This document shows positions 15,173 to 22,667 of a stretch of 32,158 bases of DNA, one piece after another (position 1 is the first letter of the stretch; every line of letters starts with the position of its first letter). The position numbers and the translations under genes are program-made. Below the pieces are notes generated by a model. It was given only the letters and a program-made list of their open reading frames with translations, was not told the origin of the DNA and made no database searches. Origin of the DNA: Gammaproteobacteria bacterium (GTDB taxonomy: Bacteria; Pseudomonadota; Gammaproteobacteria; DRLM01). The stretch covers positions 1 to 32,158 of the forward strand of contig DRLM01000124.1 in the NCBI GenBank assembly GCA_011375345.1. Direction: 5' to 3'.

Positions 15173-17383
15173 TTGGCGCAGCCCGCGGCATCCCTGGCGG
15201 CCCTGGGCCGGGCGCTGATGGCGCAGGCCCGGTGTACCCGCCACCGGCGCCTGCTGGTGCTGGCGGGGGAGGCGGACTGGTGCCGCCGCGCCGCCACCGA
15301 CGTGCTTCACGCCCTGGCCTCGCCGGCGGTCTTGTGGATTTCTGCCCACGCGCCGGATCAGGCCCTGGCGTTCCCGGCGGGGCAGGCCCGCCAGGCCCTG
15401 GGCCGGGAATGGCAGGCGCTGGTTTTCGACGCCCACGACGGTTTCGACCCCGACGCCCTGGGCGCGGTGGGGGGAACGGTGGTCGGGGGCGGTGTGCTGC
15501 TGCTGCTCACCCCGCCACTGGCCCACTGGCCCGATTACCCCGATCCCGAAACCGCGCGCATCGCCCCCGCCTTGTTCGCGCCCGCCGCGGTGGGGCGTCG
15601 CTTTCTGCACCGCTTTGTCCGCCTGCTGGCGGTGGCGGAGGGGATCGCGGTGGTGGCGCAGGACGGGCCGCTGCCACCCCTCCCACCTGCTTCGGAACCC
15701 CTTGCAGCGCCTGCGCCCCAGGGTGCCGGCGACTGCCTCAGCGACGACCAGGCCCGCGCCGTGGCTGCGGTGATGCGGGTGGCCACCGGGCGCCGCCGCC
15801 GGCCCGTGGTGCTCAGCGCCGACCGCGGCCGGGGCAAGTCCGCCGCCTTCGGCATTGCCGCCGCCCGCCTTCTGCGCGCGGGCATCAGCCCCATTCTCGT
15901 CACCGCGCCCAGGCTGGAGGCCGTGGCGCCGGTTTTCGCCCAGGCCGGGCGGTTGCTGCCCCGCGCCGCGGCGGGCAAGGGCGCCCTGCACTGGGGCGGG
16001 GCGCGCCTGGAATTTTGCCCCCCGGATCAATTGCTGCGCCGCGCCGGGTCCGCCCGGCTGGTGCTGGTGGACGAGGCTGCCGCCATCCCCGCACCGGTGC
16101 TGCAGGGTTTGCTGGAACGCTATGCCCGCCTCGCCTTCGCCACCACTGTGCACGGCTACGAAGGGACGGGCCGGGGTTTCGCCACCCGTTTCAAACAAGT
16201 GCTGGACGCCCGCACGCCGCTCTGGAAGGCCCTGGCCTTGAAGGCGCCCGTGCGCTGGGCGGCGGACGATCCCGTGGAGCGTTTCCTGTTCCGCGCCCTG
16301 CTCCTGGATGCCGTCCCCGCGCCCGCTGCCGCCGTGGCCGCGGCCCGGCCGGAACACTGCGCGCTGGAGTTGCTGGACCGCGACGCCCTGGCGGCGGACG
16401 AAGCGCTGCTGCGAGAGCTGTTCGGCTTGCTGGTGCAGGCCCATTACCGCACCCGCCCTTATGATTTGCGCTACCTGCTGGATGGCCCCAATATCCGCGT
16501 GTACGCTGCGCGCTGTCGCGGCCACGTGGTGGCCACTGCCCTGGTGGCCACGGAAGGGGGTTTTGATGCCGCCGCGGCGCGGGCCATCTGGGCCAACCGC
16601 AGCCGGCCCCACGGCCACCTGCTCCCGGAGACCCTGGCCGCCCATCTGGGTTTGCAGGCAGCGCCTTTGTTGCGCGCTGACCGCATCATGCGCATCGCCG
16701 TGCATCCTGCCGTGCAGGGCCGGGGCATCGGCACCGCGCTGGCGCAACGGGTGGCGGCGGCGGCGCGCCGGGCCGGGCGCGACTACCTGGGCAGCAGCTT
16801 TGGCGCCACGGCGGAACTCATGGCCTTTTGGGAACGGCTGGGCTGCCGCCCCGTGCGCGTCAGCCACAAGCGCGGCGCTGCCAGCGGCGCCCATGCCGTG
16901 GTGGTGATGCGGGCTTTGTCCGATGCGGGGTGCGCGCTGTACCGGGACGCCCGCCGCCGCTATCTCGACAACCTGCCGTTGCAACTCGCCGACCCGCTGC
17001 GGGATCTGGACCCGGCGCTGGCGGCCGCCTGCCTGCGGCGCGAGCGCGGGGAATGGGTCCCGCCTGCCCTGAGCGCCGGCGACTGGTGCGAAGTCGCCGC
17101 CGCTGCCGCCGGCCGCCGGCTGCTGGAAGCCTGCCCCGCCCCCGTGCAGCACCTGGCCGCCGCGGCCCTGGCCGATCCCGCTGGCGTGGCGCTGGACGGC
17201 GCCGCGCAGCGGGCTGCGCTGCTCAAGCTGATCCAGCATCGCCCCTGGGCCGAGGTCGCCGCTGCCCTGGCCCTGCCCGGCCGGGCCCAGGTCACGGCCT
17301 TGTTGCGCCAGGCCCTGCACGCGTGGGTGAGGCGCTACGGTGATGCCGGGGCGCGCCAGGTGTTGGCGGAGTTGGGCGGGTAA
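15173..17383 (+). CDS. tmcA: tRNA(Met) cytidine acetyltransferase TmcA
   Basis: TmcA uses acetyl-CoA and ATP to form N4-acetylcytidine at the wobble base of elongator tRNA-Met. Domains in order: an N-terminal DUF1726-like region (RRLLVLAGEADWC), an RNA-helicase-like ATPase with Walker A G219-R-G-K-S223 and DEAA box D300-EAA, a GNAT acetyltransferase centred on H511-PAVQGRGIGTALAQRV with SSFGATAELMAFWERLGCRP, and a C-terminal tRNA-binding region. The start is uncertain. The TTG at 15173 gives 736 residues and an N-terminus about as long as that of E. coli, whereas the first ATG at 15218 would leave only nine residues before RRLLVL. Neither has a good ribosome site. The frame is open upstream to 14885 within the SEC-C gene. 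Coupling to the preceding stop at 15168 is plausible. Confidence 0.92.
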   Translation: MAQPAASLAALGRALMAQARCTRHRRLLVLAGEADWCRRAATDVLHALASPAVLWISAHAPDQALAFPAGQARQALGREWQALVFDAHDGFDPDALGAVGGTVVGGGVLLLLTPPLAHWPDYPDPETARIAPALFAPAAVGRRFLHRFVRLLAVAEGIAVVAQDGPLPPLPPASEPLAAPAPQGAGDCLSDDQARAVAAVMRVATGRRRRPVVLSADRGRGKSAAFGIAAARLLRAGISPILVTAPRLEAVAPVFAQAGRLLPRAAAGKGALHWGGARLEFCPPDQLLRRAGSARLVLVDEAAAIPAPVLQGLLERYARLAFATTVHGYEGTGRGFATRFKQVLDARTPLWKALALKAPVRWAADDPVERFLFRALLLDAVPAPAAAVAAARPEHCALELLDRDALAADEALLRELFGLLVQAHYRTRPYDLRYLLDGPNIRVYAARCRGHVVATALVATEGGFDAAAARAIWANRSRPHGHLLPETLAAHLGLQAAPLLRADRIMRIAVHPAVQGRGIGTALAQRVAAAARRAGRDYLGSSFGATAELMAFWERLGCRPVRVSHKRGAASGAHAVVVMRALSDAGCALYRDARRRYLDNLPLQLADPLRDLDPALAAACLRRERGEWVPPALSAGDWCEVAAAAAGRRLLEACPAPVQHLAAAALADPAGVALDGAAQRAALLKLIQHRPWAEVAAALALPGRAQVTALLRQALHAWVRRYGDAGARQVLAELGG

Positions 17384-17431
17384 CCGCCCTTGTTCCGGAC
17401 ATGGCGCCGGCGATCCGGGGCGCTTCCTTGG

Positions 17432-17466
17432 CAGGGTGTTGAAAAACTCTGTTTTTCAACACCCTG
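17432..17466. terminator. Bidirectional hairpin between tmcA and tcdA
   Basis: A perfect 16-bp stem, cagggtgttgaaaaac (17432-17447) with its complement at 17451-17466, encloses the loop tct. The arms contain A5 and T5 blocks and are followed by ttattta, so it can act as a terminator for both convergent genes. Confidence 0.7.
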
Positions 17467-17504
17467 TTATTTATCCTGCAATTTAGATTGCCGGGTTGAC
17501 AATG

Positions 17505-17527
17505 TCCTTTTTTGAAGGGGGGTAAAG
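17505..17527. repeat. Copy B of a C-run/T-run intergenic repeat
   Basis: The sequence tccttttttgaaggggggt followed by aaag is a degenerate version of the clean palindrome at 27651-27675. It lies at the 3' edge of tcdA. Confidence 0.35.
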
Positions 17528-17529
17528 AC

Positions 17530-18381
17530 TCAGTCGGTGGTGTTGCTGAGCAGTTCCGCCGGCGGCGCGGGAAAGGGTGTTGCTTCGCCCGCCTCGCTGG
17601 CGCGTTTTTGCAGGGTTTTGTTGATGACACGGGACGCCGCGGCAAAGCCGAAACAGGCGGTGACGAAGCTGGCGGAACCGTAGCCGTAGCGGCAGTCCAG
17701 GGAGATGCCGTGGATGCCGGGTTTGGCGGAAGAGACGCCGCCGTCGGGTCTGGGGTAGACAGGCTGTTGGGTGGAGAAGACGCAGTCCACGCCAAAGTAG
17801 CGCTTGGGGTTGGTGGGGAAGCGGTGTCCGCTGCGCAGGCGTTTGCGCACTTTGGCGGCCAGGGGGTCGTTGTAGGTGCGGCTCAGATCAGCCACTTTGA
17901 TGGCAGTGGGGTCGGTGAGGCCGCCGGCGCCGCCGGTGGTGATGATGGGGATTTTGTTGCGGCGGCAGTGGTGGATCATCGCCGCTTTGAAGCGGATGCT
18001 GTCGATGGCGTCGATGACGTAGTCGTACCCGCGCCGGGGGGCGAGATAGTCGCGCACATTGCGCTCGCTGAGAAAGTCGTCAATGGTGTGGCAGCGGCAC
18101 TCGGGGTTGATGCTCCGGACGCGCCCGGCCAGCACTGCGAATTTCTTCCGGCCCAGGGTCTCGTTCAGGGTGTGCAGCTGGCGGTTGGTGTTGCCCGGCT
18201 TGATCACATCGAAGTCGATGAGGGTGAGCTGGCCCACGCCGCTGCGGGCCAGGGCTTCCACGGCCCAGGAACCCACGCCACCGAGGCCGATCACGCACAC
18301 GTGCAGGCGGGGCAGCAGGGCCGCGGGGGCGGTGCCGTAGAGGCGCTGGATGCCGGCGAAGCGTTGGCGGTAGTCGGTCAT
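17530..18381 (-). CDS. tcdA: tRNA threonylcarbamoyladenosine dehydratase TcdA
   Basis: TcdA (CsdL) uses ATP to cyclise t6A37 in tRNA to ct6A. This 283-residue protein is an E1/ThiF/MoeB-like enzyme. The nucleotide-binding Rossmann motif is VCVIGLGGVGSWAVEALARSG (from about residue 28), followed by TLIDFDVIKPGNTNRQ, the typical adenylation-domain acidic/Arg segment. The later YDYVIDAIDSIRFKAAMI and TGGAGGLTDPTAI match TcdA proteins. The hydrophobic segment near the C-terminus (GSASFVTACFGFAAASRVI) resembles the membrane-associating stretch reported for E. coli TcdA. The ATG at 18381 fits the family's N-terminus MTDYRQRFAGIQRLYG. It is convergent with tmcA, another tRNA modification gene. The neighbouring cyclic-nucleotide-binding gene lies upstream on the same strand, 80 bases away. 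Confidence 0.93.
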   Translation of the reverse strand: MTDYRQRFAGIQRLYGTAPAALLPRLHVCVIGLGGVGSWAVEALARSGVGQLTLIDFDVIKPGNTNRQLHTLNETLGRKKFAVLAGRVRSINPECRCHTIDDFLSERNVRDYLAPRRGYDYVIDAIDSIRFKAAMIHHCRRNKIPIITTGGAGGLTDPTAIKVADLSRTYNDPLAAKVRKRLRSGHRFPTNPKRYFGVDCVFSTQQPVYPRPDGGVSSAKPGIHGISLDCRYGYGSASFVTACFGFAAASRVINKTLQKRASEAGEATPFPAPPAELLSNTTD

Positions 18382-18461
18382 GGGCGGGTGGGGACTGGGC
18401 GTTGGCGCGCAAGTATAACTGCCCGGGTGGCGCCGGGAAAAGGACCGCTCGTGCCGCCGCT

Positions 18462-18956
18462 TCAGTTGGCGCTGTAGGGCCAGTCTTCCGCTGCGCTGCG
18501 GGGGGCCACTTTCATTTGAAAATAGCGCCGGTCGGCGTCGCGCAGGCGGCGGCTGAGTTCGCGGGCGATGTTCATGTAAATCAGGGCGAATTGTTCCAGA
18601 TCACGGCGGCGCAGGGCGTCGAGCCGGGCGGCGCTGATTTCCAAAGCGGTGCTCGCACTCACCGCCAGCACCGCGGCGCTGCGCCGCCCCGGCGTGATCA
18701 GGCCCATTTCGCCGAAGCACTCGCCCACGCCCAGGTAGCGCAGCAGATAATCCCGGCCCTGCCAGGTTTTCAGCACCGAGACCTTGCCCGATTGCAGCAC
18801 GAACATGGAGCGGGCGTCCTCGCCTTCGCGAAAAAAGTATTGGCCCTTGGGCCGCGTGACCACGGCGGCGGCCGCCGTGAGATCGTCCAGGGTGGCGGCG
18901 CTTACACCGCCGAAGATGGGCATGGCTTGCATGAGGTCGATGCGGGGGTCGGACAT
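18462..18956 (-). CDS. Stand-alone cyclic nucleotide-binding domain protein
   Basis: This 164-residue protein is one CRP-like cyclic nucleotide-binding fold with no DNA-binding domain. The beta-roll begins at MPIFGGVSAATLDDL (about 12-26); the phosphate-binding cassette is GECFGEMGLITPGRRSAAV (78-96), with the expected E83 and R91/R92. A C-terminal helix (about 115-145, RDLEQFALIYMNIARELSRR) corresponds to the CRP dimerisation helix. Such proteins bind cAMP or cGMP, or have lost ligand binding, and act through partners. The ATG at 18956 is chosen over an upstream in-frame ATG at 19049 because a GGAGG lies six bases before it and homologous domains begin just after. It is upstream of tcdA on the same strand and may share transcription. 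The function is unknown. Confidence 0.85.
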   Translation of the reverse strand: MSDPRIDLMQAMPIFGGVSAATLDDLTAAAAVVTRPKGQYFFREGEDARSMFVLQSGKVSVLKTWQGRDYLLRYLGVGECFGEMGLITPGRRSAAVLAVSASTALEISAARLDALRRRDLEQFALIYMNIARELSRRLRDADRRYFQMKVAPRSAAEDWPYSAN

Positions 18957-19093
18957 GACGGGCCTCCGGGTGCGGTGGGCGTGGGGAGCTATTATGGGCT
19001 GGGTGGGCGGTGCTTGTCTTTCTCCTTGCCTGCTGCCGGGGGCCGCCATGCTACCTTGTAGCCAAGCACAGCTTAGTTTACAGGAGTCCTCAT

Positions 19094-19573
19094 ATGAGCC
19101 AAGACCGATCCCCCCTCGCCGTCATGGCGGCCGGGGTGCCGCCCCGCGCCCGGCCCTCGCTCTACCCCGCGCCTTTTGCCGGTCGCGTGGCGGGCCGGGA
19201 AAAGCGCGCCCTGGGCGCCGTGTTCGGCCTTCAGAACTTCGGTGTTAACCTCACCCGTCTGGCGCCGGGGGCCATGTCGGCCCTGCGCCATGCCCACAGC
19301 CGCCAGGACGAGTTTGTTTATGTGCTGGAAGGGCGGCCCACCCTGCGCACCGACCAGGGGGATGTGCCGCTGGCACCGGGCATGTGCGCCGGTTTCCGGG
19401 CGGGCAGCGGCATCGGCCATCATCTCGTCAACGAAACCGCCGCGGAGGTGTGGTATCTGGAAGTGGGCGACCGCACGCCCGGTGATGAGGCGGTGTACCC
19501 CGACGACGATCTCAAAGCCACCGAGGTGAACGGGGTGTGGGTGTTCACCCATAAGGACGGCAGGCCCTACTGA
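19094..19573 (+). CDS. Cupin-domain protein
   Basis: This 159-residue protein has a single cupin barrel. Motif 1 is GAMSALRHAHSRQDEFVYVL followed by EG (59-80), with likely metal ligands H66, H68 and E73; motif 2 is GMCAGFRAGSGIGHHLVNET (96-115), with H109 or H110 as the fourth ligand. The family (COG3837-like) occurs widely as single-domain proteins with no assigned substrate. The ATG at 19094 follows an AGGAG; an in-frame ATG at 19010 would add residues unlike the family. The gene is divergent from the cyclic-nucleotide-binding gene, so the 137-base gap must hold two promoters. The next gene follows after 14 bases and is probably in the same operon. Confidence 0.82.
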   Translation: MSQDRSPLAVMAAGVPPRARPSLYPAPFAGRVAGREKRALGAVFGLQNFGVNLTRLAPGAMSALRHAHSRQDEFVYVLEGRPTLRTDQGDVPLAPGMCAGFRAGSGIGHHLVNETAAEVWYLEVGDRTPGDEAVYPDDDLKATEVNGVWVFTHKDGRPY

Positions 19574-19587
19574 AGGCGCCGCCGTCC

Positions 19588-20166
19588 GTGGACAAGGCTT
19601 TTTACAGCGCCCTGGCCATTGCGCTGACCCTGGTGGCGTTTGCGCCCTATGTGCGTTCCATCTGGCGGGGTGAGACCAAGCCTCATGTGTTTTCCTGGCT
19701 CATCTGGGGCGCCACCACCTTCGTGGTGTTTCTGGCGCAACTGGCGGACCGGGGCGGGGCGGGCGCCTGGCCCATTGGGGTGTCGGGCATTATCACGCTG
19801 TACGTCGCTTATCTCGCCTATGTGCGACAGGCGGATGCCAGCATCACGCGGGCGGACGGGTGTTTTTTCATCGCTGCCCTGGCGGCCCTGCCGGCGTGGG
19901 CCGTGACGGCCGATCCCCTGTGGGCGGTGGTGATCCTGACGGCGGTGGATCTTCTGGGTTTTGCGCCCACTTTCCGCAAAGCCTGGCACCGCCCCCATGA
20001 CGAACATTTGCCCTTTTTCGTGTTGCTGGCCCTGCGCAATATCGTGGCGATAACGGCGTTGGAGCACTACTCCCTCACCACCGTGTTGTTTCCCGCGGCC
20101 CTGGCGCTGGCTTGTGTGCTGTTTGTCGCCATGGTGGCGCAGCGGCGGCGGGTGTTGCGTCGCTGA
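19588..20166 (+). CDS. Small multi-pass membrane protein, function unknown
   Basis: This 192-residue protein has six or seven hydrophobic segments. It shows an internal similarity between two halves: FAPYVRSIWRGETKPHVFSW near residues 18-37 and LLGFAPTFRKAWHRPHDEHL near 121-140, each a Pro-containing helix followed by a basic loop. That layout recalls PQ-loop/SemiSWEET-type transporters, but the key PQ motif is not clear, so the comparison is only a suggestion. The GTG at 19588 is used as the start, 14 bases after the cupin stop; no good ribosome site is visible. It is probably co-transcribed with the cupin gene. I do not recognise a specific family or function. Confidence 0.7.
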   Translation: MDKAFYSALAIALTLVAFAPYVRSIWRGETKPHVFSWLIWGATTFVVFLAQLADRGGAGAWPIGVSGIITLYVAYLAYVRQADASITRADGCFFIAALAALPAWAVTADPLWAVVILTAVDLLGFAPTFRKAWHRPHDEHLPFFVLLALRNIVAITALEHYSLTTVLFPAALALACVLFVAMVAQRRRVLRR

Positions 20167-20263
20167 GCCGCCAACCCCCCGGGGGGGTGCGGCAATTTGT
20201 CACATTCCCGCCGTCTGGCGCCGGCCTTATGATGTCGCCCACGATCATTTCGGAGGGTGAATC

Positions 20264-21277
20264 ATGATTTTGCAGCACTGGTTTGCGGTGGCCGTGGCCG
20301 TGGGGGCGCTGCTGGGGCCGGCTTGGGCGGTGGCGGGCTGTGGCAGCGCCAATTGTTTTCTGGTGACCGGCACCCAGGAGGGACTGGCCGGGGTGGGGCA
20401 GATGACCTTTGATCTGTCTTACCGCTGGATTCCCATGGACCAGCCCCAGCGCGGCAGTGCAGAGACTTCACAGGCGCTGGCCCCGGCGGTGAATTTCGAC
20501 ACGGGCGAAATTGAAGAGGACCACCACCGCGAGCTGCGCACCAACAATGAACTGGTGCAACTGGACGTGAACTACGGCTTCAGTGAGCGTTGGGGGATGG
20601 CGCTGGTGTTGCCCTTGATCAACAACCGCCGCCACGAACACGTGGACATCCACCACGAACCCGGGGACGCCGAAGAGGAAAGCTTCAGTTCCCAGGAATA
20701 CAGCGGCTTTGGCGATGTGCGCCTGCTGGGGAAATACGCCTTTGCCCGGACCACCCGCCATGTATTCGTGGGCGGCCTGGGTGTCAAAGCGCCCACCGGC
20801 GACTACAAGCTGCGCAACAACGCCGGGGGCGTGATCAATGAACCCACGGTGATGCCCGGCACGGGGTCGTGGGACGGTCTGTTGTCCGCCTACTATGCTT
20901 ATCAAATCCGCCCCCGCCGCTGGGACTGGTTTGTGTCCGGTTCTTATCAGCACACCACGGAGAACGATCTCGGCTATCGCTTTGGCAGCACCACTTTGCT
21001 CAACACCGGTTTCAATTACCGGTTCCAGCTTCAACAGCGCCACTACAGCGCCGGTTTGCAGCTCAATCTGCGCCATGCGCCGCGGGATGTGTTCCGCGGC
21101 CGGGATGTCTCCAGCACAGGAGGCACGTGGGTCCATCTCACCCCGGGCCTGCGCGTGCAAGCGGGTGCGCGCACCCGCCTCTACGTCCATCTGCAACTGC
21201 CTGTGCACCAGCAGGTGAACGACAGCAACATTGTGTCCCGCTACGGTCTTGTGTTGGGTGTCTCCCACAGTATCTGA
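20264..21277 (+). CDS. Putative outer-membrane beta-barrel protein, partner of the TlpA-like gene
   Basis: This 337-residue exported protein has an N-terminal signal (about residues 1-25, ending WAVAG) and then alternating, aromatic-rich segments typical of an outer-membrane beta-barrel (for example LVQLDVNYGFSERWGMALVL and WDWFVSGSYQHTTENDLGYR), ending SRYGLVLGVSHSI. It resembles the phenol-degradation MetA-like/transporter barrel group. Two cysteines follow the signal at once, C26 and C31 (GCGSANCFLVTG). They could form a disulfide, or VAGC could be a lipobox, so it may be a lipoprotein. The acidic, His-rich loop HEHVDIHHEPGDAEEES (about 126-142) might bind metal. The ATG at 20264 follows GGAGG. 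The thioredoxin gene begins 3 bases after its stop, so the two are co-translated. The function is unknown. Confidence 0.7.
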   Translation: MILQHWFAVAVAVGALLGPAWAVAGCGSANCFLVTGTQEGLAGVGQMTFDLSYRWIPMDQPQRGSAETSQALAPAVNFDTGEIEEDHHRELRTNNELVQLDVNYGFSERWGMALVLPLINNRRHEHVDIHHEPGDAEEESFSSQEYSGFGDVRLLGKYAFARTTRHVFVGGLGVKAPTGDYKLRNNAGGVINEPTVMPGTGSWDGLLSAYYAYQIRPRRWDWFVSGSYQHTTENDLGYRFGSTTLLNTGFNYRFQLQQRHYSAGLQLNLRHAPRDVFRGRDVSSTGGTWVHLTPGLRVQAGARTRLYVHLQLPVHQQVNDSNIVSRYGLVLGVSHSI

Positions 21278-21279
21278 TC

Positions 21280-21786
21280 GTGAAAAGAGTCGCTGAATCA
21301 GTCGTCCGGTGGCCGTGCCGGTGGTGGCTTTTACTGGTGCTGGTGCCGCTCACGGCCATGTCCGGCCGCCCCCTGGAGGGCCGGCCGGCGGCGGATTTCA
21401 GCCTGCCTGCATTGGCTGGTCAGAATTTGCGCTTGCAGGCGTATCAAGGGCAAGACGTGTTGTTGCATTTCTGGGCCAGCTGGTGCAAACCCTGCGTAAA
21501 AGAAATGCCGCAAATCGAGGCGGCTCACCGTGCCTTGAAGGCAAAGGGCCTGGCGGTGATTGCGGTGAACGTGGGTGAAGAACGTGAGACGGTCGCCCGC
21601 TTCGCCGATGCACACGGTTTTACCTTTCCCATTGCATTGGACAAAAACTGGGACGTGGCCTCCCGGTACCGTATCATCGGCCTGCCCGTGAGCGTGTTCA
21701 TCGGGCGTGATGGGCGCGTCAGAGAAATCGTGCAGGGCGGGCGTTTGACCCGTGAGAACATCGAAGCGCGTTTGAACTATCAGTAG
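21280..21786 (+). CDS. TlpA-like periplasmic thioredoxin
   Basis: This 168-residue protein has an N-terminal membrane anchor or signal (about residues 11-27, WPCRWWLLLVLVPLTAM) and an AhpC/TSA-TlpA-type thioredoxin domain. The active site is W-A-S-W-C69-K-P-C72, followed by EMPQIEAAHRALKAKGLAVI and the cis-proline element GLPVSVFIGRDGRV. It would work in the periplasm in thiol reduction or exchange. The GTG at 21280 is chosen because it immediately follows the stop of the outer-membrane gene and begins just before the signal; the frame is open upstream to 20869 inside that gene. The close pairing suggests that it acts on the two cysteines of its neighbour, which is an inference. It ends before a hairpin-rich spacer shared with convergent pyrE. 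Confidence 0.85.
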   Translation: MKRVAESVVRWPCRWWLLLVLVPLTAMSGRPLEGRPAADFSLPALAGQNLRLQAYQGQDVLLHFWASWCKPCVKEMPQIEAAHRALKAKGLAVIAVNVGEERETVARFADAHGFTFPIALDKNWDVASRYRIIGLPVSVFIGRDGRVREIVQGGRLTRENIEARLNYQ

Positions 21787-21863
21787 AGGATGTTGAAAAA
21801 GGTCTTCCCGGCCTCTTTCAACGCCGGCCGGCGCCAATGGCGGCACCCCGTTGTGGCGCTAAA
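21787..21863. terminator. Hairpin-rich spacer between convergent tlpA-like gene and pyrE
   Basis: gttgaaaaagg (21792-21802) pairs with cctctttcaac (21812-21822) with one mismatch, giving a likely bidirectional terminator. It is followed by gcgccaatggcggcac (21831-21846), a 16-mer that occurs identically at 3035-3050 inside the palindromic element; gcgcca (21831-21836) can also pair with tggcgc. Confidence 0.55.
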
Positions 21864-22520
21864 TCAACGCGTTGTCTGAGCTTGCGCGCCGTAGTGCTGT
21901 TGATACGTGCGGATGCCCGCCGCCTCGGCCGCGCAGCCCTGTTGGTCCAGCCGGGTCAGAATCTCATTCAAGGAAACAATGCTGAACACCGGCACGCCAT
22001 GCCGTTGTTCCACTTCCTGTATGGCCGACAAACCGCCTTGTCCGCGTTCCTGCCGGTCCAGCGCGATGATGACGCCCGCGGGCACCGCCCCGGCGGCTTT
22101 GATGATGGCGATGGACTCGCGCACCGAGGTGCCGGCGGAAATGACATCGTCAATGATCAACACCCGGCCCTGCAACGGTGCGCCCACGGTGGTGCCGCCT
22201 TCGCCGTGGTTTTTGGCTTCCTTGCGGTTGAAGGCATAGGGGATGTCGCGGCCGTGTTGGTCCGCCAGCGCGATGACCGTGCTCACGGCCAGGGGAATGC
22301 CCTTGTAGGCCGGGCCGAACAGCATGTCGAATTCGAGTTTGGACGCCTGGATGGCCTGGGCGTAAAACCGCCCCAGCCGGGCGACGCTGGCGCCGGAGTC
22401 AAACAGGCCGGTGTTGAAAAAATAAGGGCTGATGCGGCCGGATTTCAGTCTGAATTTGCCAAAGCGCAGGACGTTCGTTTCAATGGCGAAGTCGATGAAG
22501 GCTTGTTGATATTCGTGCAT
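21864..22520 (-). CDS. pyrE: Orotate phosphoribosyltransferase
   Basis: PyrE transfers phosphoribose from PRPP to orotate, making orotidine 5'-phosphate in pyrimidine synthesis. The protein shows the family's N-terminal [20 protein letters not shown] with SPYFFNTG, the flexible catalytic loop with [12 protein letters not shown], and the PRPP motif [13 protein letters not shown]. From the ATG at 22520 it is 218 residues and begins [12 protein letters not shown], matching known PyrE N-termini. An in-frame ATG at 22529 would add three residues (MAP), and neither has a strong ribosome site. It is convergent with the TlpA-like gene and divergent from the exonuclease III gene, an arrangement (pyrE next to a Crc/ExoIII-type gene) also familiar from other gammaproteobacteria such as Pseudomonas. 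Confidence 0.95.
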   Translation of the reverse strand: MHEYQQAFIDFAIETNVLRFGKFRLKSGRISPYFFNTGLFDSGASVARLGRFYAQAIQASKLEFDMLFGPAYKGIPLAVSTVIALADQHGRDIPYAFNRKEAKNHGEGGTTVGAPLQGRVLIIDDVISAGTSVRESIAIIKAAGAVPAGVIIALDRQERGQGGLSAIQEVEQRHGVPVFSIVSLNEILTRLDQQGCAAEAAGIRTYQQHYGAQAQTTR

Positions 22521-22667
22521 GGGCGCCATTGTAGCCGCGCGCGTGGGGATAAGGAAATGTTGCCGGGCGTGAAACCGTCAAGCACGCCAAGGTGATGTAC
22601 CGTGCCTCTTTGTCTGCTCAGCACCATTCGCGGTCAAAACTCCCCGTTTCAGTTAAACTTCGCCCCC

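Noticed and set aside
14696..17320. 874-residue open frame on the minus strand
   Set aside because: It lies antisense to tmcA and the SEC-C gene, both with clear family motifs. Its translation is rich in Gln, Arg, Gly and His with no recognisable domain, typical of the antisense of GC-rich genes.
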